Assembly: GCF_001938945.1 (NCBI RefSeq)
Contig: NZ_MKIO01000041.1
Coordinates: 143,556 to 207,555 of the forward strand
Direction of reading: 5' to 3'
Origin: Xaviernesmea rhizosphaerae
GTDB taxonomy: Bacteria; Pseudomonadota; Alphaproteobacteria; Rhizobiales; Rhizobiaceae
Length of the DNA: 64,000 nt
Below the pieces are notes generated by a model, which saw only the letters and a list, made by a program, of their open reading frames with translations, was not told the origin of the DNA and did not search any database. Made by a program: the position numbers and the translations under genes. Numbering within the stretch: the stretch's first letter is position 1; each line of letters starts with the position of its first letter. This document shows positions 18,861-28,269 of this stretch, piece after piece.

Positions 18861-19673
18861 ATGCTTCTCGACTTCGACCGGCTCGGGCCGTGGAAATGGG
18901 TGCTGATCACCATCACCACCCTCGTCTGCCTCTTCCTGATGCTGCCGATCGTCTTCATCGCGGCGCTGTCCTTCGGCTCGTCGCAATGGCTGATCTTCCC
19001 GCCGCCCGCCTGGACGACGCGCTGGTATGGCGAACTCTTCGCCGATCCGCGCTGGCTGCAATCGGCCTTCACCAGCCTGAAGATCGCGGCCATCGTCACC
19101 GTGCTCTCCGTCGGGATCGGCTTTCTGGCAGCGCTCGCGCTCAACCGGGGCACCTTTGCCGGTCGCGAGGTTCTGCGCGCGCTCTTCCTCACGCCGATGA
19201 TCCTGCCGGTGGTGGTGCTCGCCGTCGCGCTGTACGCCTTCTTCCTGAAGATCGGCCTCAACGGCACCATGCTCGGCTTCATCATCGCCCACCTGCTGAT
19301 CGCGCTGCCCTTCTCGATCATCTCGATTGGCAGCGCGCTGGACGGTTTCGACAAGTCGATCGAGGATGCGGCGATCCTGTGCGGCGCCAGCCCGTGGGAG
19401 GCGCGGATGCGCGTCACCGTGCCCGCCATCAGCCATGGGCTGTTCGGCGCCGCCGTCTTCTCCTTCCTCGCCTCCTGGGATGAGGTGGTGCTGGCGATCT
19501 TCATGGCGAGCCCGACGCTGCAGACCCTTCCGGTCAAGATCTGGGCGACGCTGCGCCAGGATCTTACCCCCGTCATCGCCGCGGCCTCCACGCTCCTCAT
19601 CCTCTTCACCATGCTCCTGATGATCATCGCGGCGCTCGTCCGACGCGGCAGCAAACAAGGGACGAAACCATGA
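18861..19673 (+). CDS. ABC transporter permease (PotC/PotI type)
   Basis: This 270-residue permease has membrane helices starting at WVLITITTLVCLFLMLPIVF and the EAA-type loop KSIEDAAILCGASPWEARMR. A strong GAGGAGGA ribosome site precedes the ATG, and the stop overlaps the ATPase start (ATGA). It works with the permease upstream. Confidence 0.9.
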   Translation: MLLDFDRLGPWKWVLITITTLVCLFLMLPIVFIAALSFGSSQWLIFPPPAWTTRWYGELFADPRWLQSAFTSLKIAAIVTVLSVGIGFLAALALNRGTFAGREVLRALFLTPMILPVVVLAVALYAFFLKIGLNGTMLGFIIAHLLIALPFSIISIGSALDGFDKSIEDAAILCGASPWEARMRVTVPAISHGLFGAAVFSFLASWDEVVLAIFMASPTLQTLPVKIWATLRQDLTPVIAAASTLLILFTMLLMIIAALVRRGSKQGTKP

Positions 19674-20752
19674 CCTCCGCCTTCATCGAGATCCGCGACA
19701 TCAAGAAGCACTACGGCCCGATCACGGCCGTGAAGGATGTGACGCTCGATATCCGCAAGGGCGAGTTCATGACCTTCCTCGGCCCCTCGGGCTCTGGAAA
19801 ATCGACGACGCTCTACATGCTGGCCGGTTTTGAGTATCCGACGGCCGGCGACATCAAGCTCAACGGCAGGACGCTGCTCGACACGCCCTCCCACAAGCGC
19901 AACATCGGCATGGTGTTCCAGCGTTACACGCTGTTCCCGCATCTCACCGTCGGCGAAAACGTCGCCTTTCCGCTGCGCATCCGCCGCATGCCCAAGGCCG
20001 ATGTCGAGCGCAAGGTGAAGGAGGCGCTGCGCCTCGTTCGGCTCGAAGGCTTCGAGGACCGCAAACCGGCTCTGATGTCCGGCGGCCAGCAGCAGCGCGT
20101 GGCGCTGGCCCGCGCGCTGGTCTACGATCCGCCGGTGCTGCTGATGGACGAGCCACTCTCGGCGCTCGACAAGAAGCTGCGCGAGGAGATCCAGTTCGAG
20201 ATCCGCCGCATCCACCAGGAAACCGGCGTGACGATCCTCTACGTCACCCATGACCAGGAGGAGGCGCTGCGCCTGTCGGACCGCATCGCCGTCTTCAGCC
20301 AGGGCAAGATCGACCAGATCGGCTCCGGCCAGACGCTCTATGCCGAACCCGCCACCCGCTTCGTCGCCGGCTTCATCGGCGATTCCAACTTCATCGACAC
20401 CGACGTCGTCTCCGTCGAGGGCAGCCACGCGACGCTGGCGCTGCCGGGCGGCAAACTGGTCTCCGGCGTGCCGCTCCACAGCGCCGGCCCCGGAAAGACC
20501 GCCGCCCTGCTCCTGCGCCCCGAGCGCATCGACATCAGGGCCGCAGATGGGGGCCCGGACGGCGCGCTTAAGGGCACCATCCGCGACATCACCTTCCTCG
20601 GCAACAACACCGACGTGCTCGTGGAGATCCCGGCCGGCAAGCAACTCTCCGTCCGCATCCCCTTCGGCCATCCGATGCTTGGCGGCCTCAAGCCCGCGCT
20701 GCCCGTGGCGCTGTCGTTCAACCCGGAAACGGTGCATGCGTTTCAGGGGTAA
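19670..20752 (+). CDS. ABC transporter ATP-binding protein (PotA type)
   Basis: This 360-residue ATPase has Walker A GPSGSGKST (residues 38-46), signature MSGGQ (136-140; Met replaces the usual Leu), Walker B VLLMDEP and a C-terminal TOBE domain (about 285-360). It energises the polyamine-type importer encoded upstream and is the last gene of the catabolic/uptake operon. Its 3' end faces the siderophore locus; a stem-loop (20842-20860) lies in the convergent gap. Confidence 0.92.
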   Translation: MTSAFIEIRDIKKHYGPITAVKDVTLDIRKGEFMTFLGPSGSGKSTTLYMLAGFEYPTAGDIKLNGRTLLDTPSHKRNIGMVFQRYTLFPHLTVGENVAFPLRIRRMPKADVERKVKEALRLVRLEGFEDRKPALMSGGQQQRVALARALVYDPPVLLMDEPLSALDKKLREEIQFEIRRIHQETGVTILYVTHDQEEALRLSDRIAVFSQGKIDQIGSGQTLYAEPATRFVAGFIGDSNFIDTDVVSVEGSHATLALPGGKLVSGVPLHSAGPGKTAALLLRPERIDIRAADGGPDGALKGTIRDITFLGNNTDVLVEIPAGKQLSVRIPFGHPMLGGLKPALPVALSFNPETVHAFQG

Positions 20753-20841
20753 GCCGGCAAGGGACGAAGCGCAGCATCGACATGCGTTTCTTCGGGCAGG
20801 ACTGCCTCTCCAACGGGGTCTTCGTGCCTCAGTTGATACGC

Positions 20842-20860
20842 CACCCGGGGCCGCCGGGTG
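20842..20860. terminator. Stem-loop between convergent operons
   Basis: A 7-bp inverted repeat (CACCCGG, 5-nt loop, CCGGGTG) lies in the 120-nt gap between the convergent PotA-type gene and the phosphopantetheinyl transferase gene. It is placed as a bidirectional terminator would be, but neither side has a T-run. Confidence 0.35.
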
Positions 20861-20872
20861 TCGATTGGACGG

Positions 20873-21700
20873 TCAGGACGGAATGCCGCGAAAGATCCTG
20901 ATCCTTCTGGGCGTCGGCGCCGCCAGCGCCAGGGCCAGCCGGTGGGCCGGCCCTTCGCGCAGGGACCAGACCTGCCAGCGCTGCGGATCGTCCTCAAGGC
21001 TCCCGCCAAAGCGGATGGAGGGCTGGCCGGATCCGTCGAAGGAGACAGCGATCTCCCTGAGCGGGATCGAAAGGCCCATGCCGCGCGCCTTCACATAGGC
21101 CTCCTTGAGGGTCCACAGCGCGGTGAAGCGCTGCGCCCGCAGCGCTTCCGGCAAGGCGGCCAGGTCTCGCTGTTCGTCCGGTGTCAGCACGAGATCGGCG
21201 ATCCCGGCATAATCCACGCGCCGGTCCAGCCACTCGATATCAACCCCGGGCGAGGGATCGCGGCAGATGGCCAGCGCGATACGTCCGCGCGTGTGGCTGA
21301 GATTGAAATCGAGCCCGATCGCGAAACCGCCGTCAATGGCCGGGCGGCCATAGGCGTTGAGCGTGAAGCGCCAGTCCTGGGCGGGTGTGCCGGGGCAATA
21401 ATGCGTGAGCGTCCTGCGCAGCAGGGCGCGCGTGATCAGGAACTGGTGGCGATGCTCCGGCGCATGGAAAGCGGCAGCGCGCCGGGTTTCGTCATCCGTT
21501 AGAAGCCGGGCATAGGTCTGGAGACGGGCCGGGTCGGTCACCTGCGTGTCATCCACCAGATGAAGATGCACCGCGTCCTGCGGCAGGCGATGGGGCAGGA
21601 GCCCGCTTGCGCGCCTCCTGTTCAGGCGCGGCTGCGCCCCCTCCCCCGTCTCCGCCGCCGGTTGCCGATCGGTGCGATGGCGCAGGCCCTGCTGGTTCAT
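20873..21700 (-). CDS. Sfp-type 4'-phosphopantetheinyl transferase
   Basis: This 275-residue enzyme has the family motifs FNLSHT (residues 132-137), GVDIE (152-156) and WTLKEAYVKARG (196-207). It transfers phosphopantetheine from CoA to the carrier-domain serines and is needed to activate every PCP and ACP in this locus. Sfp-type enzymes run 220-250 residues; the first 35 residues here are Arg-rich and may not all be needed. ATG 21700 overlaps the stop of the upstream NRPS gene (ATGA), so the two are translationally coupled. It is the last gene of the minus-strand siderophore arm. Confidence 0.93.
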   Translation of the reverse strand: MNQQGLRHRTDRQPAAETGEGAQPRLNRRRASGLLPHRLPQDAVHLHLVDDTQVTDPARLQTYARLLTDDETRRAAAFHAPEHRHQFLITRALLRRTLTHYCPGTPAQDWRFTLNAYGRPAIDGGFAIGLDFNLSHTRGRIALAICRDPSPGVDIEWLDRRVDYAGIADLVLTPDEQRDLAALPEALRAQRFTALWTLKEAYVKARGMGLSIPLREIAVSFDGSGQPSIRFGGSLEDDPQRWQVWSLREGPAHRLALALAAPTPRRIRIFRGIPS

Positions 21701-24700
21701 CGATCGGCCGCCACGGGGTGGCTCCTCAGCTGCCGCCGGTCTGCGAGCCGGTCGCGCCCGGCGCGTTTCGAGCGGCCCCGATCCTCCGTCTTCGCCTCCG
21801 CCCGGCCGGTGGCGATGCCGGCGAGATGATCGGCCATGCTTTCCAGCGTCGGAAAGCGGAAGAAGGCGGTGATATCGACCGAAAGATCAAGCCGCGCGCG
21901 CACCATCGTCTGCAGGGACATAAGCAGCAGCGAGTGGCCGCCGAGGCTAAAGAAATTATCGCTCGGGGCGACATGATCCACCTTCAGCAGCTGGCGCCAG
22001 ATCTCCGCCAGGCTTGCCGCCGGCTCGTCCAGCGCCTGCGGCGCAGGCGGTGGCGATTGCGCCGGGCGAAAGGCCGGAAGGGCGCGGCGGTCCACCTTGC
22101 CGTTCGGCGTCAGCGGAAAGGCCGCAAGCGCCACATAGGCTGCGGGGATCATATGGGCCGGCAAGGCGGCGGCCAGATGATCGCGCAGCACAAGCGCGGG
22201 CTCGGCGTCCATCGCCTGGCGCCAGCGCAGATAGGCGACGAGCTGCGGTCCCGCCCCCTGCTCCTCCACCAGAACCACGGCCTGCGCCACCAGGGGATGG
22301 GCCGCCAGCCGCGCCTCGATCTCGCCGGGTTCGATGCGGTATCCGCGCAGCTTGATCTGGTTGTCGATCCGGCCGAGGAAGTCGAACAGGCCGTCGGTGC
22401 GCCGGCGCACGCGGTCGCCGGTCCGGTAGAGATGCAGGCCATCCTCGGGGCCTTGCCGGAAGGGATTGGGAACGAAGCTTTCCGCCGTCAGGCCGGGGCG
22501 GCGCCAGTAGCCGGGGCTGAGACCCGCGCCGCCGATGTGAAGCTCGCCCTCCGCCCCTTCCGGAACCGGCCGTCCCTCGGGATCGAGCACCTGCAGCACC
22601 GTTCGGTCGATCGCCCCGCCGATCGGCACCAGGGCACCGCTCAGCATCGAAGGCTCGACATCGAGCGCGGCGGACCAGATGGTGGTTTCCGTGGGACCGT
22701 AGAGGTTCCACAGCGCCCGGCCGCGCGCCATCAGGGCCGCGGCAAGGCGGCTGTCCAGCCCCTCCCCGCCGCAAAGCAGGCGCAGCTGCGGGTCGCCCGC
22801 CCAGCCGGCTTCGATCAGCATGCGCCAGCCGGCGGGCGTCGCCTGCATCACCGTGGGCCGCACTGCTACGACCAGTTCTGCCAATCGCCGTCCGTCGCGG
22901 TTGATGGCGGCATCGGCCAGGATCACGGTGCCGCCGGCCACCAGCGGCGCATAAAGCTCGAGCCCGGCAATGTCGAAGCCGATGGTGGTGAGCGCCAGCA
23001 GCCTGTCTTCGGCGTCAATGCCCGGCCGCTCCAGCATGGCCGCGATGAAATTGGCGAGCGCGGCATGGGTGATCGCCACGCCCTTGGGCCGGCCGGTGCT
23101 GCCGCTGGTGTACAGAAGATAGGCGAGATCGTCGCCCCTGAGGGCAACGGGCGAAAAGGCTGCGTCGGTCGCCGCCGCATCCTCGACGCGCAGCAGCGGC
23201 GCGTCGCATGAAACCGGGCAGGATTGCCGGTCCGTCAGGACCAGCACGGCGCCCGAATCCGCGATCATCGACCGGATGCGCTCGGCAGGATAATCGGGAT
23301 CGACCGGCAGATAGACCGCGCCGGAGCGCAGCACCGCCAGCAGGGCGGCCACCAGATCGGGGCCGCGCTCCAGGCAGACCCCGACGACCGCGCCGCGTCC
23401 GATCCCGCGCGCCTGCAGGCCGCCGGCCAGGGCATCGACACGGGCGGCGAGCGCGCGATAGCTGAGCTCCTCCGCTCCCTCGCGTCCCTGAAACAGGATG
23501 GCGGTTCTATCAGGTCTTTCAGCGCGATGGGCGAAGATCCGTGCAGGGATCGGCTCGGTCGCGCCTCTCTCCGGCCCGCGCCCGGCCGCAATCAGCGCCC
23601 GATGCTCGGGCGGCGCGAGCATGTCGATCGCGCCGAGCGGCTGATGCGCATCCTGCGCAAGGCGGGACAGAAGCGTTGCATAATGATCGAGCACGCGGCG
23701 CGCGGCCGCCGGCGCGATGCGCGATGGGTCGAGCGTCAGCGCGAAGGTGACCGCCTCACCGGGAAAGACGCGCAGTGACAGCGGATAATGCGTGCGCTCG
23801 TAGCTCCCGGTTTCCGTGATCGAGAGGCCCTCGCCCGGATCCCTGACCGCCTCCAGCAGCGAGAGCGGGAGATTTTCGACGATCAGCAAGGTCTCGAACA
23901 GCGTAGTGCCGCGCTGGATCTGCGAAAGAGCCGCATGGCCGTGGCGCACGCGCTGCGGATGCTCGGCCTGCAGGGCGCGCAGCCAGTCCGCCGCCTTTTC
24001 CGCCGGGCGCAGGCGCAGCCGCACGGGAACGGTCTGCAGGAACAGGCCGACCATCCGCTCGGCATCGGCAAGCTCCGCGGGACGGCCGGAGAGCACGGCG
24101 CCGAAGATCACGTCGCGCGTGCCGCCATAGCGCGACAGAAGCAGCGCCCAGGCACCTTGCAGCACGGTGGCGAGCGTCAGCCGCTCGCGCCGCGCCATGG
24201 CGCGCAGTCGCCCCGCCACTGCCGGGTCCAGGGAGGTGCGGATCTCGACCGACGCCGGCTCTGCCGAGACCTCCGCGCTCCATGGGAAGGAGGGCGGCGG
24301 CGGATCGGCGAGCGCTGCGCGCCAATAGGCCTCGGCCGCGCCCCGGTCCTGACGCGCACGCCAGTCGAGATAGCGGCGATAGGAGGGCGGTGGTGGCGGC
24401 AGGGATTGCCCGCGATAGGTCCTCAACACCTCGTCGAGGATCAGCGCGGTGCACCAGCCGTCCATCAGCAGATGGTGGAAGCTCCAGACGAAGCGCCTGC
24501 GGGTTTCGCTGAGCCGCATAAGCGCGAAGCGCATGAGCGGCGCCCGGTCGAGGGCAAAGCCCCTGCGGCGGTCGGCCTCCAGAAACCTCTGGAAGCGCCG
24601 GGCCTGGCTGTCGCCATCGAGCGCGCGCCAATCGGCCTCCTGCCATTCCGGCTCGGCATGGGCGGGGATGACCAGCAAAGGCTCGTCACTGTCCCGCCAG

Positions 24701-27700
24701 CGGCAGGCGGCGCGCAGCATCTCGTGGCGCGCCATCACCCTTTGCCACGCCGCGCGGAAGGCGGCCTCGTCCAGCGGGCCATCCAGCACGCACCAGCATT
24801 GCTCGAAATAGGTGCCACTTTCGGGCGCCATCAGGCTGTGGAGCAAAAGGCCCGCCTGCATCGGCGTCATCGCCAAGGTATCTGCCGGCGGGAGCGCGTC
24901 CTGCGCCAGCGTATCAGCCTCCTCTTCGGGCGATCGCAGCCGCGGCGCGGCCGGAGGGGCCTCGGTGGCAGGCTCCGCGCTGCGCCCATCGCCGGCATTG
25001 TGCAGGCTGTCGATGCGCGTGGCGGCGGCGGCCTGGGCCGCCACGGTCTGGAGCTCGAAGATCTGCGTCGGCGCCAGCCTCAGCCCCGCCTGCTCGGCGC
25101 GGGCGACGATCTGCACGCCGATGATGGAATCGCCGCCGAGATCGAAGAAATTGTCCTCGACGCCGAAATCGTCGCGCCGGAGCGCGGCCTTCCAGATGGC
25201 GAGAAGCTTCGCCTCCCCGGCCGTGCGCGCAGGGACAGCGGCCTCGCTGATGCCGGAAACCTGCGGCACCGGCAGGCGCTTTCGGTCGATCTTGCCATTC
25301 GCATTCAGGGGAAAGGCGTCCATCAGCACGATGGCGGTCGGCACCATGTAGCGCGGCAGCTGCGCCGTCAGCGCCTGGCGCAGCCGGCGTTCGCAATCCT
25401 GCGCATCCTTGACCAGCACATAGGCGACCAGCCGCTCATGCGCCTCGTCCAGCGTGACGATCGCCTGCTCGACCATGCTCTCGCGCAGCAGCTTGTCCTC
25501 GATCTCGCCGATCTCGATGCGATAGCCGCGCAGCTTGACCTGAAAATCGGTGCGCCCGAGAAATTCGATGGCGCCGCCCTCCCCGCGCAGGGCGGCATCG
25601 CCGGTCCGGTAGAGGCGCGGCGCGCGATGATCGGGGTCGCAGAACGGATTGGGCAGGAAGCGGCTGGCGGTCAGCGCCGGACGGTTCCAATAGCCGGGGC
25701 TGAGGCAGGCGCCGCCAATATAGAGATCGCCCGCGATGCCGCGCGGCAGCGGCTCCAGATAGGCGTCGAGAACGTGAAGATGGGTGTTGTCGATCAGGCC
25801 GCCGACAGGCACCCGGCCGCTTTCGGCATCCTTAAGCGTCACGCGTCGGGCGCTGGCCCAGATGGTCGCCTCGGTCGGGCCGTAGACGTTCCACAAGGTT
25901 CCGGTGCGCGCCAGCAAGCGGCCGGCCAGCGGCGCATCCAGCGCCTCGCCGCCGCACAGGGCGGTCAGATCCGGCGATCCCTCCCAGCCGCTGTCTATCA
26001 GCATGCGCCAATAGGCCGGCGTCGCCTGCATGTGCGAGATGCGCTGCTCAGCGAGAAGGCCGGCGAGCCGCTGCGGCGCGAGCAGCAGATCCTGCCCGTG
26101 CAGAACCGTGGTCGCGCCGACGAACAGCGGCAGCAGCATTTCGAGGATGGAAATGTCGAAGGTCGGCGTGGTGATCGCCAGCATGCGGTGTCCGGGCATC
26201 AGCGCCAGGCAATCCGCCATCGCGCGCAGATGGTTGTAGAGGCTCAAATGCTCGATCGGCACGCCGTTCGGCCGGCCGGTGCTGCCGCTGGTATAGAGCA
26301 GATAGGCGATGCCGGCGGGATTGGAGGACGGAAGCACAGCGTGACCGGCATCCGGCCTGAGGCAGGCGGGATCGAGATGGGCCCGGCCGGGATAGATATG
26401 CGGCTGGTCCGTCAGCACCATCGTCACACCGGAATCGGCCAGAACGGCGGCCACGCGCTCGGCCGGGTGATCCGGATCGAGCGGCACATAGACCGCGCCC
26501 GCCTTGAGGATCGCGAGAAAGGCGATCACGGATTGTCCGCGCCCGGGCAGCGAGACGGCAACGCGATCGCCCGGCCGCACCGGATCGGGCAGCTGCACCA
26601 GGCGCTGCGCCAGCCGGTCGACGGCCTGCATCAGCGCGCCATAGGTCCACACGCCATCGACCGCGACCAGGGCCTCGGCTTCGGGATGACGGGCGGCGAC
26701 CTCGGCGATCGCCTGATCGACGGTGATCTCCGGAAGCGGCCGATGCGCCGGCGTGCCCTCGGCGATCAGGGCGTCTCGCTCATCGGCCGGCAGATAGGCC
26801 AGAGCGGGAAGGAGCGTCTCCGGCGCCTGCAGGATCGAGCCTAGCAGCGTTTCGAAATGCAGTGCCATGCGCTCGATCCGCCAGGCATCGAACAAGGCGG
26901 TGCGGTACTCGATGTTGAGGAACAGGCCGGCTTCGCGCTCCATCACCGTCCAGCTGAGATCGACCTTGGCTTCGCGCAGAGGCGCCGGTTCCTGCTGCAC
27001 GCTGAGGCCCGCCACGCCGAAATCCACGACCTGCGCATTCTGCTCGCGATAGAAGCCAGACTGGTGCTGGAACATGATCTGCGTCAGCGGGCTCTGGCGC
27101 GCGTCGCGCTCCATGCCCAGCGCCTCGGCCAGCAGGGGGAAGGGAAAGTCCTGGTGGTCCAGCGCGTCCGAGAAGCGCTCCTGCACCCGCTCGACCCACG
27201 CAGCGAAGGTCAGGCGCGGATCGATCTCGGCCCGGAGCACGACCGTGTTGGTAAAGAGGCCGATGAGATCCGCCTCCGACGGGCCGCGCCCCGCCACGGG
27301 GACGCAGACCGCAAGGTCGCGCTGGCCGCTATAGCGGTGGAGGAGCAGCAGGAAGCCGGCGGCGAGGATGCCAAAAGCCGTGGTGCCCAAGCGGGCAGCG
27401 AGCGCCTCCACCTGGCCCGATCGCGCCAGCGGCAGGGTGCGCGTGACGGTCGCGCCGGTCATGTCCATGCTGAGGCTGCGCGAGCGGTCGCTCGGCAGGT
27501 CCATAACCTTCAGGCCGCTCAGCCTGTCCTGCCAGAAGCGCCGCGCGCGGGCGCAGGCCGGGCTTTCGAGCCAGTGCTGTTGGGCGCGCACGTGATCGCC
27601 ATAGTCGAGCGTCAGCGGCGGCAGATCGGGTGGGATACCCGCCTGCAACGCGCGGTAGCAGCGGGTGAGATCGCGCAGGAACACCCCGCGCGACCAGCCA

Positions 27701-28254
27701 TCGGCAATGATGTGGTGGAAGGTGATCGCCAGCACATGGTCGTGGTCATCGAGGCGGAGGAGATGGGCGCGCATCAGCGGCGCGGACGTGAAGTCGAAGG
27801 GGCGGACCGCCACGGCCGCAGCCGCAGCCTCCAACGCCGCTTCCGATCCAGAAACGTCATCTCGAGCGAGCACGAGGGGTGCGGCGTCCTGAACCTGCTG
27901 CCAGGGCTCGCCCTCCTTAAGTGGAAAGGCGGTGCGCAGCGCCGCATGCCGGGCCACCACATGGTCGAGGCTCCTGGCGAGCGCCTCCACATCCAGCGGA
28001 CCCTTCAGGCGCCAGCGATAGGCGACATGATAGGCCGAGCTTTCTGGATAGAGACGCTGCTGCACCCAGAAATGCCGCTGGCCGGGGGTGAGCGGCAGCC
28101 GCTTAAGGGATTCGCGCGTGTCGTCCTCCGGCGGCGCGACGCGCTCCCAGGCGATGCCCCGCGCTTCGAGTTGACGGCGGAGCGTTTCGCGCTCCGTCTT
28201 CGGGAGGCTTGCCACGCGCGCGCGCAGTCCCGCCATCGGATCGGCTATGGTCAC
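21697..28254 (-). CDS. Nonribosomal peptide synthetase, C-A-PCP-C-A-PCP
   Basis: This two-module NRPS has 2185 residues. Domains with rough landmarks: C1 (HHIIADG near 180), A1 (YTSGSTGRPNG near 650), PCP1 (LGGDSIIG near 1040), C2 (HHLLMDG near 1260; starts TPMQAGLLLHS), A2 (YTSGSTGRPKG near 1716) and PCP2 (LGGHSLLL near 2105). There is no thioesterase. My hand-read specificity codes are DILQCGVIW for A1 and DILQCGLIW for A2, both close to the glycine code DILQLGLIW. PCP1 has the GGDS form usual before epimerases, yet no E domain follows. The start is GTG with AAGGA about 8 nt upstream. It follows the FMN monooxygenase gene by 15 nt. Confidence 0.95.
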   Translation of the reverse strand: MTIADPMAGLRARVASLPKTERETLRRQLEARGIAWERVAPPEDDTRESLKRLPLTPGQRHFWVQQRLYPESSAYHVAYRWRLKGPLDVEALARSLDHVVARHAALRTAFPLKEGEPWQQVQDAAPLVLARDDVSGSEAALEAAAAAVAVRPFDFTSAPLMRAHLLRLDDHDHVLAITFHHIIADGWSRGVFLRDLTRCYRALQAGIPPDLPPLTLDYGDHVRAQQHWLESPACARARRFWQDRLSGLKVMDLPSDRSRSLSMDMTGATVTRTLPLARSGQVEALAARLGTTAFGILAAGFLLLLHRYSGQRDLAVCVPVAGRGPSEADLIGLFTNTVVLRAEIDPRLTFAAWVERVQERFSDALDHQDFPFPLLAEALGMERDARQSPLTQIMFQHQSGFYREQNAQVVDFGVAGLSVQQEPAPLREAKVDLSWTVMEREAGLFLNIEYRTALFDAWRIERMALHFETLLGSILQAPETLLPALAYLPADERDALIAEGTPAHRPLPEITVDQAIAEVAARHPEAEALVAVDGVWTYGALMQAVDRLAQRLVQLPDPVRPGDRVAVSLPGRGQSVIAFLAILKAGAVYVPLDPDHPAERVAAVLADSGVTMVLTDQPHIYPGRAHLDPACLRPDAGHAVLPSSNPAGIAYLLYTSGSTGRPNGVPIEHLSLYNHLRAMADCLALMPGHRMLAITTPTFDISILEMLLPLFVGATTVLHGQDLLLAPQRLAGLLAEQRISHMQATPAYWRMLIDSGWEGSPDLTALCGGEALDAPLAGRLLARTGTLWNVYGPTEATIWASARRVTLKDAESGRVPVGGLIDNTHLHVLDAYLEPLPRGIAGDLYIGGACLSPGYWNRPALTASRFLPNPFCDPDHRAPRLYRTGDAALRGEGGAIEFLGRTDFQVKLRGYRIEIGEIEDKLLRESMVEQAIVTLDEAHERLVAYVLVKDAQDCERRLRQALTAQLPRYMVPTAIVLMDAFPLNANGKIDRKRLPVPQVSGISEAAVPARTAGEAKLLAIWKAALRRDDFGVEDNFFDLGGDSIIGVQIVARAEQAGLRLAPTQIFELQTVAAQAAAATRIDSLHNAGDGRSAEPATEAPPAAPRLRSPEEEADTLAQDALPPADTLAMTPMQAGLLLHSLMAPESGTYFEQCWCVLDGPLDEAAFRAAWQRVMARHEMLRAACRWRDSDEPLLVIPAHAEPEWQEADWRALDGDSQARRFQRFLEADRRRGFALDRAPLMRFALMRLSETRRRFVWSFHHLLMDGWCTALILDEVLRTYRGQSLPPPPPSYRRYLDWRARQDRGAAEAYWRAALADPPPPSFPWSAEVSAEPASVEIRTSLDPAVAGRLRAMARRERLTLATVLQGAWALLLSRYGGTRDVIFGAVLSGRPAELADAERMVGLFLQTVPVRLRLRPAEKAADWLRALQAEHPQRVRHGHAALSQIQRGTTLFETLLIVENLPLSLLEAVRDPGEGLSITETGSYERTHYPLSLRVFPGEAVTFALTLDPSRIAPAAARRVLDHYATLLSRLAQDAHQPLGAIDMLAPPEHRALIAAGRGPERGATEPIPARIFAHRAERPDRTAILFQGREGAEELSYRALAARVDALAGGLQARGIGRGAVVGVCLERGPDLVAALLAVLRSGAVYLPVDPDYPAERIRSMIADSGAVLVLTDRQSCPVSCDAPLLRVEDAAATDAAFSPVALRGDDLAYLLYTSGSTGRPKGVAITHAALANFIAAMLERPGIDAEDRLLALTTIGFDIAGLELYAPLVAGGTVILADAAINRDGRRLAELVVAVRPTVMQATPAGWRMLIEAGWAGDPQLRLLCGGEGLDSRLAAALMARGRALWNLYGPTETTIWSAALDVEPSMLSGALVPIGGAIDRTVLQVLDPEGRPVPEGAEGELHIGGAGLSPGYWRRPGLTAESFVPNPFRQGPEDGLHLYRTGDRVRRRTDGLFDFLGRIDNQIKLRGYRIEPGEIEARLAAHPLVAQAVVLVEEQGAGPQLVAYLRWRQAMDAEPALVLRDHLAAALPAHMIPAAYVALAAFPLTPNGKVDRRALPAFRPAQSPPPAPQALDEPAASLAEIWRQLLKVDHVAPSDNFFSLGGHSLLLMSLQTMVRARLDLSVDITAFFRFPTLESMADHLAGIATGRAEAKTEDRGRSKRAGRDRLADRRQLRSHPVAADR

Positions 28255-28269
28255 GGGCTCAGTCCTTCT

